DNA from: Nocardia tengchongensis
GTDB taxonomy: Bacteria; Actinomycetota; Actinomycetes; Mycobacteriales; Mycobacteriaceae
Reading direction: 5' to 3'
Length of the DNA stretch: 64,000 nucleotides
Assembly (NCBI RefSeq): GCF_018362975.1
Contig: NZ_CP074371.1
Location: 5,270,001-5,334,000 of the forward strand
The translations under genes were made by a program, and so were the position numbers. Shown here in pieces: positions 8,837 to 17,247 of this stretch. The notes under the pieces were generated by a model. It was not told the DNA's origin and did not search any database. It saw nothing but the letters and a program-made list of their open reading frames with translations. Within the stretch, counting starts at the first letter, position 1; each line of letters starts with the position of its first letter.

Positions 8837-9943
8837 TTAGTCCGCAGGCTGATCATTGTTGGAAGAAAGTGCCTTTTGCAACGAATTGAAGACCGTCAAC
8901 CCCTGACCCACCATGCCGTTGACGAGCTCCGACACCCCGTCGGGACCATTGAGCACCGTCAGATTCGCGTTCGACAACCCGCCCGCGGCCTGCTTCACGA
9001 TCTCGGGCAACTGCTCGATCAGCAGCTGATCGAGCGCGATCCGATTGTTCGACGCCGCCGCCTCGGCCTGGATACGCGTGCGATCGGCCTCGGCCTCGGC
9101 CAGGATGCGCACCCGATCAGCCTCGGCGCGAGCGGGTTTGACCACCTCGGCCTGCAACTGCTGCTCCCGCAGCTCGGCCTGCTTGCGCGCCTGCTCGGCC
9201 TGGGCGGCGAGCACCTCCTGCATGGCGGTGGCCTGGGCGAGCGGACCGGCCTGGGCGGCTTCGGCATTGGCCTTGTCGATATCGCGCTGATACTGCGCCT
9301 TGAGGATCGCGGTCTCACGCTGATACTCGGCCTGCTTGCGCTGGGACTCCTGCTCGGCCTGGGCCGCGAGCTGTGCGGCGGAGGCCTGCGCGATCTGCGC
9401 GTCACGCTGCACGGCGGCATTGTGCGGGGCGGCCAGCGCGGCGATGTAGCCCAGGTTGCCGTCGTCGATGTGCTGGATCTGGAACGAGTCCACCCACAAC
9501 CCGATATTGCTCATCTCCACCTTCGAGGCCACCAGCACCTCGTCGGCGAGTTTCTGGCGCTCACGGATGATCTCCTCCACCGTCATCGAGCCCACGATCG
9601 AGCGCAGATGACCGGAGAAGATGCGCCCGGTCAGCACGCTCATCTCCTTCTCCTGCTCGGACAGGAACCGTTGCGCGGCATTGACGATCGACTGGGTGTC
9701 GTTGGCGACCTTGAACGCGATCACCGCCCGCACATCGAGCTGGATGGCCTGTTTGGTGACGCAACGCTCGCCGATCTCGGCCTCGAACATCGCCAGCGAC
9801 AGATACCGCACCTTGCGGAACAACGGCACCACCCAGGCGCCGTGACCGATGATCACCCGGAACGGCGCGCCGCCGTCCTTGCCGTGGCGGCCACCGCTGA
9901 CCAGCATCGCCTCATCGGGATCGGGAACGTGATAACCGAGCAT
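8837..9943 (-). CDS. Flotillin-like SPFH-domain protein
   Basis: 368 residues. The N-terminal SPFH/band-7 domain (about residues 20-180) includes VRAVIAFKVANDTQSIVNAAQRFLS and the FSGHLRSIVGSMTVEEIIRERQ block. A long alanine/glutamine/glutamate-rich coiled coil (about 190-310) follows, as in flotillins. There is no clear N-terminal membrane helix; flotillins attach peripherally and organise membrane domains. The upstream gene is an NfeD-like OB-fold protein, the usual partner of bacterial flotillins, 24 bases away on the same strand, so the two form an operon. Confidence 0.85.
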   Translation of the reverse strand: MLGYHVPDPDEAMLVSGGRHGKDGGAPFRVIIGHGAWVVPLFRKVRYLSLAMFEAEIGERCVTKQAIQLDVRAVIAFKVANDTQSIVNAAQRFLSEQEKEMSVLTGRIFSGHLRSIVGSMTVEEIIRERQKLADEVLVASKVEMSNIGLWVDSFQIQHIDDGNLGYIAALAAPHNAAVQRDAQIAQASAAQLAAQAEQESQRKQAEYQRETAILKAQYQRDIDKANAEAAQAGPLAQATAMQEVLAAQAEQARKQAELREQQLQAEVVKPARAEADRVRILAEAEADRTRIQAEAAASNNRIALDQLLIEQLPEIVKQAAGGLSNANLTVLNGPDGVSELVNGMVGQGLTVFNSLQKALSSNNDQPAD

Positions 9944-9967
9944 CGTGTGACTCCCCTTATGGTTCTT

Positions 9968-10204
9968 TCAGAGCATTCCGAGTGATTGATCGCCCGGAAG
10001 CGGGACCCACGCAACAACATCGACGAGACGACCGGGATGGGCGGCGACCACCAGCACCGAGGCGCCGGCGGGCAGCGGCTCGCGGGCACGCGCGATATAG
10101 AGCTCGGTTCCCCCTCGGATGGCGACCTGGACCTCACCGAGAGCGTCCGCGCCCCGGATCGGCGAGGTCAGCGTACCGGTCAAGCCCACTACCGGGTCGG
10201 TCAT
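9968..10204 (-). CDS. NfeD-like OB-fold protein
   Basis: 78 residues from ATG 10204 (MTDPVVGLTGTL). The pattern of an initial glycine-rich turn, ARAREPLPAGASVLVV and a final GRLVDVVAW strand resembles the C-terminal OB-fold of NfeD proteins without their membrane segment. It lies immediately upstream of the flotillin-like gene, which supports the NfeD-flotillin assignment. An in-frame ATG lies 18 bases further upstream. Confidence 0.65.
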   Translation of the reverse strand: MTDPVVGLTGTLTSPIRGADALGEVQVAIRGGTELYIARAREPLPAGASVLVVAAHPGRLVDVVAWVPLPGDQSLGML

Positions 10205-10424
10205 CGCGTGTGTTCTCCTCACCGGTGAACCGCTCGAGACGCCAGCGTACGCGCGGGGCCCGACGTCGCGGGGCCGTCACGAAATCGCTCCAAGTTTGCT
10301 ACTGCTCGGTATGCTCTGGTGATCCGACTCCGAAGCGACCTGTCCGCGCCAGAGAGGACCCGCGCATGGCCATCGAGAGAAAAATGTGCTGGTTTCACGA
10401 CCGACCGGCTGGCAGGCTGAAGCG

Positions 10425-11954
10425 GTGACCACCCCTCCGGATACCAAGGCGGCCGACGCCGCCGACGACAAGCTGGACATCGGCGTCTTCAAGATCGCCG
10501 GTGTCGTGGTGCTCGGCGCCATCATGTCGATCCTCGACGTCACCGTCGTCACCGTCGCCATCCCCACCTTCCAGCACGACTTCAACACCACCTACGCCAT
10601 CGCCGCCTGGTCCATGACCGGCTACACCCTCGCGCTGGCCACCGTCATCCCCCTGACCGGCTGGGCCGCAGACCGATTCGGCACCAAACGCCTCTACATG
10701 ATGGCGCTGGTGTTCTTCGTGATCGGCTCGGTGCTGTGCTCGACGGCCTGGAACATCGAGTCCCTCATCGCCTTCCGCGTCATCCAAGGCCTCGGCGGCG
10801 GCATGCTCATGCCGCTGGGTATGACGATCATGACCCACGCCGCGGGCCCCACCCGCATCGGCCGCGTCATGGCCGTGCTCGGCGTGCCCATGCTGCTGGG
10901 CCCCATCGGCGGCCCCATCCTGGGCGGCTGGCTCATCGACTCCTTCAGCTGGCACTGGATCTTCCTGATCAACCTGCCCATCGGCATCATCGCGCTGATC
11001 CTGGCCTACACGATCTTCCCGCGCGACAATCCCGAACCGTCGCAGAGTTTCGACTTCCTGGGCATGCTGCTCGCCTCACCCGGTCTGGCCGCCTTCCTGT
11101 TCGGCGTGTCCTCCATCCCCGGGGAAGGCACCATCAAATCGGCCAAGGTGCTCATCCCCGCAATCATCGGCCTGGCACTGCTGGTCGCATTCGTCTTCCA
11201 CGCCCTGCGCACCGAACACCCGCTGATCGAGCTGCGACTGTTCAAGAACCAGTCACTGCGCTACGCGGTGATGACCATGACCCTGTTCGCCATGGCGTTC
11301 TTCGGATCCGGGCTGCTGCTGCCGTCGTATCTGCAGCAGGTGCGCGGCGAATCCACCCTGGCCGCCGGTCTGCTCATCGCCCCACAAGGCCTGGGCGCCA
11401 TGCTGACCATGCCCATCGCCGGCCGGCTGGTCGACAAGATCGGGCCCGGCAAGATCGTGCTCACCGGCATCAGCATCATGGCCGTGTCGATGGCCGCACT
11501 GACCCAGGTCAAGGCCGACACCCCGTATCCGCTGCTGTGCGGGGTGCTGTTCGTGATGGGTCTGGGCATGGGCTGCACCATGATGCCCACCATGACCGCC
11601 GCCATCCAGACCCTCACCCACGGTGAGGTCGCGCGCGGCTCGACGCTGATGAACATCGTCAACCAGACCGCCGGATCCATCGGCACCGCAACCATTTCCG
11701 TGGTGCTGACCACCCTGCTCAACCACCGCCCGGAAGCGAAGATGGCCATCGCGTCCAACTACGATCCGCGCGTGGCGCAGCAGGTGCCGGCGCCGGTGCT
11801 GGCCCAGGGCTTCGACCAAGCCGCCCAAGCCTTCGCCCACACCTTCGTCGTGGCCACCGTGCTCCTGCTGGCCACACTGATCCCGGCGTTCTTCCTGCCC
11901 CGCACCAAACCCGCCGCACCCGCCTCGGTCGACGCACCCGCAGTCGTGCACTGA
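10425..11954 (+). CDS. DHA2-family MFS multidrug exporter (EmrB/QacA type)
   Basis: About 509 residues from GTG 10425; an ATG at 10386 would add 13 residues, and the Shine-Dalgarno evidence is weak for both. It has about 14 predicted membrane helices. Motifs are LDVTVVTVAIPTF in helix 1 (DHA2 motif D1), GWAADRFGTKRLYMM (motif A), and the GxxxGPxxGG-type motif C in LLGPIGGPILGG. It is a proton-driven exporter of unknown substrate, divergent from the NfeD/flotillin operon and ending in a strong terminator. Confidence 0.88.
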   Translation: MTTPPDTKAADAADDKLDIGVFKIAGVVVLGAIMSILDVTVVTVAIPTFQHDFNTTYAIAAWSMTGYTLALATVIPLTGWAADRFGTKRLYMMALVFFVIGSVLCSTAWNIESLIAFRVIQGLGGGMLMPLGMTIMTHAAGPTRIGRVMAVLGVPMLLGPIGGPILGGWLIDSFSWHWIFLINLPIGIIALILAYTIFPRDNPEPSQSFDFLGMLLASPGLAAFLFGVSSIPGEGTIKSAKVLIPAIIGLALLVAFVFHALRTEHPLIELRLFKNQSLRYAVMTMTLFAMAFFGSGLLLPSYLQQVRGESTLAAGLLIAPQGLGAMLTMPIAGRLVDKIGPGKIVLTGISIMAVSMAALTQVKADTPYPLLCGVLFVMGLGMGCTMMPTMTAAIQTLTHGEVARGSTLMNIVNQTAGSIGTATISVVLTTLLNHRPEAKMAIASNYDPRVAQQVPAPVLAQGFDQAAQAFAHTFVVATVLLLATLIPAFFLPRTKPAAPASVDAPAVVH

Positions 11955-11970
11955 GCAATCGCGTCACCGA

Positions 11971-12006
11971 AAGGCCCACCCGGAACATCGGATCCGGGTG
12001 GGCCTT
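11971..12006. terminator. Strong intrinsic terminator, bidirectional
   Basis: AAGGCCCACCCGG pairs perfectly with CCGGGTGGGCCTT around a 10-base loop and is followed by TTT on the plus strand. It sits between the convergent MFS exporter and mraY-like gene. Confidence 0.9.
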
Positions 12007-12015
12007 TCGCATGAG

Positions 12016-13101
12016 TCAGTGCCGGGGCCCGGTGCTCGCGAGATGCTCGGCGTAGAAGAACAACAGCCCCGTCGCCGCCGAAATCGCTGCCAGCAGCCAG
12101 AACCGGATGATCACGGTCGTCTCGGGCCAGCCGGTCAGCTCGAAATGATGATGGAACGGCGCCATCTTGAACACCCGGGTGCGGGTGGTGCGGAACATGA
12201 CGATCTGCAAGGCCACCGACACGATCTCGGCGACGAACAACGCCCCCACCGCCACCATCAGCAACTCGGTGCGCGTGGTGATCGACAACCCGGCCAGCAG
12301 CCCGCCCAACGCCAGCGACCCGGTGTCACCCATGAAGATCTTCGCCGGCGCCGCGTTCCACCACAGGAAGCCCACACACGCCGCCGCGCCCGCCGCGCAC
12401 ACCACCGACAGATCCAGCGGATCACGCACCGTGTAGCAGCCCGGCACCGCCTTGGTCGCGCACGCGTGCGCGTACTGCCAGAACGTGATCAGCAGATACG
12501 AACCCAGCGCCAACCCCATCGACCCCGCGGCCAGACCGTCGAGGCCGTCGGTGATGTTGACCGCGTTCGACCACGCCACCACGATCAGGCACACCACCAG
12601 CAGAAACCCCGCCACCGCCAGCGACACCGTCGAGATGTCGCGCACGATCGAGATCTGCTTGCTGCCCGGCGTCAGCCCCGACCCGCCCCGGAACTGCAAC
12701 GCCAGCACCCCGAAAACCACCGCCGCGCACAACTGTCCGACGATCTTGCCCGACGCGGTCAACCCCAGACTGCGCTGCTGCGACAACTTCACCGCGTCAT
12801 CGACGAACCCCACCGCGCCCAACGCTGTGGCCAACCCCAGCACCAGCAGCCCCGACGCCGAGGGCCCGCGCCCCTCGAAATGCCGGCCCACCAGCGTCGC
12901 CGCCCCGTACCCGCACCACAGCGCGACCAGGATCGCCACCCCGCCCATCGTCGGGGTCCCGTGCTTGGCCAGATGACTGGCCGGACCGTCGGAGCGGATC
13001 GCCTGCCCGAGCCGGCGTCGGGTGAACAATCGAATCAGCAACGGCGTCACCGTGATCGACACCACCAGTGCTACCAGCGCCGCCACCAGAATCTGCCGCA
13101 T
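12016..13101 (-). CDS. mraY: MraY-type phospho-N-acetylmuramoyl-pentapeptide transferase (paralogue)
   Basis: 361 residues with about ten membrane helices. All MraY hallmarks are present: the N-terminal [11 protein letters not shown] loop, GFVDDAVKL with the catalytic [25 protein letters not shown], and the C-terminal APFHHHFEL motif unique to MraY as opposed to WecA. The reaction is UDP-MurNAc-pentapeptide plus undecaprenyl phosphate to lipid I. The gene stands alone, convergent with an exporter and divergent from a regulator, with none of the dcw genes (murF, murD, ftsW) around. It is therefore probably a second copy, although the rest of the genome is unseen. Confidence 0.85.
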   Translation of the reverse strand: MRQILVAALVALVVSITVTPLLIRLFTRRRLGQAIRSDGPASHLAKHGTPTMGGVAILVALWCGYGAATLVGRHFEGRGPSASGLLVLGLATALGAVGFVDDAVKLSQQRSLGLTASGKIVGQLCAAVVFGVLALQFRGGSGLTPGSKQISIVRDISTVSLAVAGFLLVVCLIVVAWSNAVNITDGLDGLAAGSMGLALGSYLLITFWQYAHACATKAVPGCYTVRDPLDLSVVCAAGAAACVGFLWWNAAPAKIFMGDTGSLALGGLLAGLSITTRTELLMVAVGALFVAEIVSVALQIVMFRTTRTRVFKMAPFHHHFELTGWPETTVIIRFWLLAAISAATGLLFFYAEHLASTGPRH

Positions 13102-13185
13102 CCGGCCCCCCTTCCAACCCGAAATCCGGTCACATGCTAACCGTCGCCGGAGCCGAACGGGCCGGCGTGATTGTTAGCGTGAGGT

Positions 13186-14016
13186 ATGGACCCAGTGGGC
13201 GTGCGCCGCGAACAACTGCGAGAGTTCCTGCGCGGCAGACGCGCCCGCATCACCCCCGACCAGGTCGGACTGCCCGCCGCCGGACGCCGCCGCACCCCGG
13301 GCCTGCGCCGCGAAGAGGTCGCCGTCCTCGCCGGAGTCGGCGTCTCCTGGTACACCTGGCTCGAACAAGGCCGCGACATCACCGTCTCGGGCGAAGTCCT
13401 CGACGCCGTGGCCGCCGCCCTGCGCCTCGACGCCACCGAACGCGGCCACCTCTACGTCCTGGCCGGACTCAACCCACCCTGTCGCGCCGGCGACTCCGGC
13501 ACCGAGGTCACCGCCGAAACCCGCAACCTGCTCGACGCCTGGGGAACCCGCCCCGCGGTGCTGCGCGACCGCTACTGGACCGTGCTGGCCTACAACGACG
13601 CCGCCCGCGCCGTCTTCGACTACGACGGCCCCGGCCACAACTGCCTGATCACCTACTTCACCAACCCCCGCTACCTCGCCATGAAACAGATGTGGGCCCA
13701 CGGCGCGCCCGCGGTCGTGGCCGCCTACCGCGCCGACTCCGCCACCTGCCCAGGCGACCCCGGATTCGAGGCCGTCGTCACCGAACTCGCGAAGCGCAGC
13801 CCCGAATTCGCGGCCCTGTGGGCGCGCCACGATGTCGGTGCCGCCGCCCAAGCGGTCAACGCGCTGCACCACCCCCACGCCGGCGAGCTGCACTTCGACA
13901 CCACCACACTCACTCTCGCCGACCGGCCCGATCAGCACGTGGTGCTCTACAACCCGCGCCCCGACACCGGCACCGCCGATGCCCTCGACCGCCTGCGCCT
14001 GGCCTCACCCGCCTGA
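13186..14016 (+). CDS. XRE-family regulator with MmyB-like ligand-binding domain
   Basis: 276 residues. The N-terminal helix-turn-helix (residues 1-75) has the family wording RTPGLRREEVAVLAGV then SWYTWLEQGRDI. The C-terminal MmyB-like domain follows, a PAS-like fold binding a fatty-acid-like ligand in structures, here with the WDRY..YNDAARAVF-type strand (ATG start MDPVGVRREQLREFL). The neighbouring SDR gene 107 bases downstream on the same strand is a plausible target, as is usual for this family. A second member is at 46.7 kb. Confidence 0.85.
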   Translation: MDPVGVRREQLREFLRGRRARITPDQVGLPAAGRRRTPGLRREEVAVLAGVGVSWYTWLEQGRDITVSGEVLDAVAAALRLDATERGHLYVLAGLNPPCRAGDSGTEVTAETRNLLDAWGTRPAVLRDRYWTVLAYNDAARAVFDYDGPGHNCLITYFTNPRYLAMKQMWAHGAPAVVAAYRADSATCPGDPGFEAVVTELAKRSPEFAALWARHDVGAAAQAVNALHHPHAGELHFDTTTLTLADRPDQHVVLYNPRPDTGTADALDRLRLASPA

Positions 14017-14123
14017 CAATCACGGGACGCGTGACAGGGGAGATGGCAGCGTGAAGGTGGTGGTGTCACACCCACGATAAACACGCACTGTTTGCCCCGC
14101 GCCGGCCCCGGCACGCTGAAGCA

Positions 14124-14888
14124 ATGACGCACAACGCATCCCGCTTCGACCACAAGATCGCCCTCATCACCGGCGGCAGCAGCGGCATGGGCCTGGCCAC
14201 CGCACAGCGCCTCATCGACGAAGGCGCGCACGTCATCATCACCGGTCGCGACACAGCCCGCCTCGACGCCGCCGCCACCGCACTGGGCCCGCGCGCCACC
14301 GCGATCGCCGGCGACATCACCGACCCCGACGACCTCGCCGCGCTGACCCGCACCATCACTGAACAATTCGGTCGCCTCGACGTGGTGTTCGTCAATGCCG
14401 GTATCGGAGCCTTCCAACCCCTGACCGCCGTCACCGCCGAGGAATTCGACCGCGTTGTAGCCATCAACGTCAAAGCGGCCTTCTTCACCATCCAGGCCAC
14501 CGTGCCGCTGCTCGGCCCCGGCAGCGCCATCGTCGTCAACGCCTCCTTCGCCCTCCACCGCGGCGCCCCCGGCGCGGCCCTCTACAGCGCCACCAAGGCC
14601 GCCGTTCACAACGTGGCCCGCACCGTCGCAGCAGAGCTGGCCCCCAAGGGAATTCGCGTCAACTCGATCAGCCCCGGCTACATCGACACCCCCGCCTTCC
14701 GCGCCGAAGCCTCCCCGCAAGCCCAAGCCGCCGCCGGATCCCTGGTCGCCGCCGGACGCATCGGAACATCGGGCGAGGTCGCCGCCGCCGTCGCGTTCCT
14801 GGCCTCGTCCGACGCCTCCTACATCACCGGCACCGACCTGCTCGTCGACGGCGGCCTGACCACCCTCATCCCCTCCGCCATGGTCTGA
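14124..14888 (+). CDS. SDR-family oxidoreductase
   Basis: 254 residues of the classical SDR type. The cofactor loop is TGGSSGMG (16-23), the NAG motif is VNAGIG, and the active-site tetrad is N115, S141, Y154 and K158 (YSATK). GR at positions 41-42 after strand 2 fits NADP(H) preference. The SPGYIDTPAF segment and the C-terminal TGTDLLVDGG are typical. The substrate is unknown. It lies downstream of the MmyB-type regulator. Confidence 0.88.
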   Translation: MTHNASRFDHKIALITGGSSGMGLATAQRLIDEGAHVIITGRDTARLDAAATALGPRATAIAGDITDPDDLAALTRTITEQFGRLDVVFVNAGIGAFQPLTAVTAEEFDRVVAINVKAAFFTIQATVPLLGPGSAIVVNASFALHRGAPGAALYSATKAAVHNVARTVAAELAPKGIRVNSISPGYIDTPAFRAEASPQAQAAAGSLVAAGRIGTSGEVAAAVAFLASSDASYITGTDLLVDGGLTTLIPSAMV

Positions 14889-14895
14889 ACCGTGC

Positions 14896-15609
14896 TCACT
14901 GCTCGGTTTCCACCGGCCGCGGCACGGTGCGCCAGCCGACACTGGTCACCGAAGGCTCCAAGCTCAACCGGCTCACCGCGGACTCCATCTGGCGATCGTC
15001 ACGACGATCGCCGGTGAGTTCGGCCCGCACCTGCACCCGGCCCGGGGACGTGTCATGACTCGAGATCGACACCAGCCGGAAGTCGGTGCGCGTCAACGAC
15101 TGCACCAGCAGCGCCCGCACCTGCGCCTCGTGGGCGTCGTCGGTGTCGGCGTGGAAGGCGTACAACGCGTCCTGGGCGTCGGTGCCGTCGGCGATCGGAC
15201 GATCCACCGACCGGGCCACGGTGCGCAACGCGGTATTGACCACCACCACCGCGACCGTGCCCGCCGCGGCCGTCGAGTACATGCCCGCACCCGCGAGCGC
15301 ACCGACCGCGGCCGAACACCACAGGGTGGCAGCGGTATTGAGGCCGCGGATATTGAACCCGTCGCGCAGGATCACACCCGCGCCCAGGAAGCCGATACCC
15401 GAAACGATCTGCGCGGCAACGCGGGTCGGGTCGGCGGTGGCGCCGTTGAAGCCGTGCGCCGACAACAGCACGAACAGCGTCGCACCGGCGGCGACCAGCG
15501 CGTTGGTGCGCAGACCGGCCATGCGGGCACGGAACTGACGCTCGAATCCGATGATCGCGCCCAACCCGACACCGGTGGCCAGGCGGAGCAGCATTTCCCA
15601 GGTGGTCAT
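14896..15609 (-). CDS. mgtC: MgtC/SapB-family membrane protein
   Basis: 237 residues. The N-terminal half has about five membrane helices with the signature RLATGVGLGAIIGFERQ, the SGIGFLGAGVILRDG block and NTAATLWCSAAVGALAG, all diagnostic of MgtC. A C-terminal soluble ACT-like domain (from about residue 150) is also present. In mycobacteria and enteric bacteria MgtC supports growth at low magnesium and in macrophages. The gene has a roughly 400-base leader containing an M-box riboswitch and a short leader ORF, so magnesium control is strongly supported. The start ATG has GGGAG 6 bases upstream. Confidence 0.9.
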   Translation of the reverse strand: MTTWEMLLRLATGVGLGAIIGFERQFRARMAGLRTNALVAAGATLFVLLSAHGFNGATADPTRVAAQIVSGIGFLGAGVILRDGFNIRGLNTAATLWCSAAVGALAGAGMYSTAAAGTVAVVVVNTALRTVARSVDRPIADGTDAQDALYAFHADTDDAHEAQVRALLVQSLTRTDFRLVSISSHDTSPGRVQVRAELTGDRRDDRQMESAVSRLSLEPSVTSVGWRTVPRPVETEQ

Positions 15610-15651
15610 CTCGATCTCCCAGCAGATGACGGCGCACTCAGGAATCGGACG

Positions 15652-15741
15652 CTACCGGGAACGGGGTAACCGCCGAGGGATAAGGGGAGTGTCGCCTAGT
15701 GAACGATTGGCTAACGGAACTCGGTCCGGTCCATCGGGCAC
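15652..15741 (-). CDS. Proline/arginine-rich leader peptide upstream of mgtC
   Basis: 29 codons from GTG 15741, with an AGGAGG ribosome site 8 bases upstream, lying between the M-box and mgtC (stop 42 bases before mgtC). The peptide has six prolines and seven arginines and ends TPLIPRRLPRSR, recalling the proline-rich enteric MgtL leader (PDPTPLPRRR). It uses rare codons for this genome: TTA twice and CTA once. It probably couples translation speed to mgtC transcription; this is inference. In-frame GTGs at 15747 and 15750 overlap the ribosome site. Confidence 0.5.
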   Translation of the reverse strand: MPDGPDRVPLANRSLGDTPLIPRRLPRSR

Positions 15742-15797
15742 GCCCACCACCTCCTCGGCACATAATCAACAGCGCGACACCACAGGGTCGCGTGCAT
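15711..15797 (-). CDS. Possible second leader ORF overlapping the first
   Basis: 28 codons from ATG 15797, cysteine- and tryptophan-rich (MHATLWCRAVDYVPRRWW), overlapping the start of the proline-rich ORF in another frame and containing its Shine-Dalgarno. There is no good ribosome site of its own. It may couple translation to the second ORF or be a chance frame. Confidence 0.25.
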   Translation of the reverse strand: MHATLWCRAVDYVPRRWWACPMDRTEFR

Positions 15798-15840
15798 GCC
15801 GGGGGAGTGGGACCGGCGGGGATTCGCCGGTGCGGTACCA

Positions 15841-16005
15841 CCCCTCGTAAGACCTTCAGCACTCCACGGCGTAACCCGCCACCTGGGCGGGAGCCGGTCG
15901 GGGCGTCCCCTTAGCTCGGGGAAGCCTGTCCTGATCCGGGGCGTCTCTCGACGTTCGGGATCGCCGGCCTGTATCCGTGAAGGAGCCTCAGCTAACGACG
16001 GCACC
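15841..16005 (-). ncRNA. M-box (ykoK leader) magnesium riboswitch
   Basis: Read on the minus strand, the RNA shows the M-box consensus in order: CGTTAGCTGAGGCTCCT at the 5' end, CGGATACAGGCC, then AACGTCGAGAGACGCC with the conserved GUCGAGAGACGCC loop, and near the 3' end GCCGTGGAGTGCTGAAG and TCTTACGAGGGG. These are the core helices and Mg2+-binding loops of the class. It precedes mgtC, a standard target. A promoter fits 16017-16045. The 3' switching element is not obvious; GC-rich hairpins (such as ACCGGCG/CGCCGGT at about 15822-15841) could act as the terminator or as an anti-structure. Confidence 0.88.
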
Positions 16006-16016
16006 TTGCGTCAGCG

Positions 16017-16045
16017 AGTAAACACCCGCGCGGGGGAATCGGCAA
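16017..16045 (-). promoter_or_regulatory. Promoter of the M-box/mgtC transcript
   Basis: TTGCCG, 17 bases, then TTTACT on the minus strand. This places the start site a few bases before the aptamer. It lies just beyond the 3' end of the upstream tetR gene. Confidence 0.5.
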
Positions 16046-16094
16046 CCCGATGTGACCGCCGTCGCCCCGCACCCGCCCGGCTACCGGTCCGGCA

Positions 16095-16718
16095 TCAGCC
16101 GCGATACATCCCGCGGTAGGCGTCGATGGTCTGCACCAGATGATCGACGATCTGCTCGCGGGTAGCGCGCAAAGTGCCGTTGAGCCACGCCGAGAACATG
16201 CCCGCATTGCCGCTGGCCATGGTGACCGCGGCCAGCCGCCGCCGCACCGGATCGTCGATGTGGGCGAACAGATGATCCTGGATCAGCCGGGTGAAGGCGG
16301 GCATCACCGCGATCGTGGTCTGTCCCAGCCCGGTCGAGGAATACGGCTCCACCAGAAACAGCCGCGACTTGCGCGGATCCTGAAGCACCTTGTCCACCAA
16401 CGCTTCCGACAGCGCACGATCGCGGTCGGGAGAGTCGGCGACGGCGAACGCGGTCATCGGATCGAGGAACTCGTCGGCGATCTGGCGATAGAGCACATCG
16501 AGCAGCTCGTCGCGGCTGGCGAAGGATTCGTAGAAGTAGCGGTCGGTCAGCGTGGCGCGCCGGCACACCGCGCGCATGGTGACCGCGCCGGCCCCGGACT
16601 CGCCGATCAGATCCAGTGCGGCCTCGAGCAGGGCGGTGCGGCGCGCCTCACGGCGTTCGGTGAGGGTCGTTCCACCCCAGATGCGGGGCTCCTCGGAGGG
16701 GGGCTGCTCGGTCTGCAC
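16095..16718 (-). CDS. TetR-family transcriptional regulator
   Basis: About 207 residues from GTG 16718. The longer frame upstream would read through a large GC hairpin. The N-terminal TetR domain shows RREARRTALLEAALDLIGESG, then VTMRAVCRRATLTDRYFYESF, which contains the recognition helix. The ligand domain ends in AWLNGTLRATREQIVDHL. The target is unknown; the gene is not divergent from a neighbour, and the hairpin upstream separates it from the small secreted protein gene. Confidence 0.8.
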   Translation of the reverse strand: MQTEQPPSEEPRIWGGTTLTERREARRTALLEAALDLIGESGAGAVTMRAVCRRATLTDRYFYESFASRDELLDVLYRQIADEFLDPMTAFAVADSPDRDRALSEALVDKVLQDPRKSRLFLVEPYSSTGLGQTTIAVMPAFTRLIQDHLFAHIDDPVRRRLAAVTMASGNAGMFSAWLNGTLRATREQIVDHLVQTIDAYRGMYRG

Positions 16719-16734
16719 CGGGTCAAGAGTAATG

Positions 16735-16770
16735 CCCGGGCCCGGGTGTGAGCGCACACCCGGGCCCGGG
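16735..16770. terminator. Perfect 16-bp hairpin between the secreted-protein gene and tetR
   Basis: CCCGGGCCCGGGTGTG pairs perfectly with CACACCCGGGCCCGGG across an AGCG loop. It lies 79 bases after the stop of the minus-strand gene at 16849 and 17 bases before the tetR GTG, so it most likely terminates that gene. It could also serve as an operator. Confidence 0.6.
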
Positions 16771-16848
16771 CCGGCCGATACGCGAACCCATCGGCCGGCT
16801 CGGCTCACCGGCCGGCGACCCGAGATTGCGCGGGTGAACCCGCCGGGC

Positions 16849-17247
16849 TCACTTGGTGACCACGCAGGCGCTGCCCAGATTGATGCCGGTATTGACCGTC
16901 ACCGTCGCCCACTGGGAGCCGTTGTAGGTCCAGGCCTGCACGTAGTGCGTCCCGGTCGAGGTCGGTGTCCAGCTCGAGGTGGCGGTGCCGCCGGTGCCCA
17001 GGCTGAACTGCTGCGGGCTGAAGCTTGCCGCATTGCTGTCGTAGAGCCACACGTATTCGTTCGGGCTGCCGTTGACGGTGACGGTGTAGGCGCAGTTGGT
17101 GCCGTAGCCGCCGCCGATGCTGGTTCCGGTGGCGATGTTCACGCTGCTGACGTAGGCGGCCGCGTCGGGCGCGGCCAGGACGAGCGCCGCGGCCGCGGCG
17201 GTAGCGGTGGTGAACGCGGCCAGAGCCGACTTGCGTGACCGAATCAT
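16849..17247 (-). CDS. Small secreted protein of unknown function
   Basis: 132 residues. A Sec signal peptide is clear: RSRK, a hydrophobic alanine-rich stretch, and AAPDAAAY with cleavage probably after AAA near residue 31. The mature part is about 100 residues, rich in serine, threonine, glycine and aromatic residues, with alternating patterns (VWLYDSN, YVQAWTYNGSQWATVTVN) that suggest an immunoglobulin-like beta sandwich. Two cysteines (near the mature start and near the C-terminus) could form a disulfide. No family was recognised. Confidence 0.75.
   Translation of the reverse strand: MIRSRKSALAAFTTATAAAAALVLAAPDAAAYVSSVNIATGTSIGGGYGTNCAYTVTVNGSPNEYVWLYDSNAASFSPQQFSLGTGGTATSSWTPTSTGTHYVQAWTYNGSQWATVTVNTGINLGSACVVTK

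Noticed and set aside
8876..9985. Plus-strand open frame opposite the flotillin gene
   Set aside because: Repetitive Leu/Gly/His composition mirrors the coiled coil on the other strand; no domain is recognisable.
11998..13140. Long open frame on the plus strand opposite the mraY-like gene
   Set aside because: Its translation is Arg/His/Pro/Gln-rich low complexity, typical of the antisense of GC-rich genes, while the minus strand has all MraY motifs.
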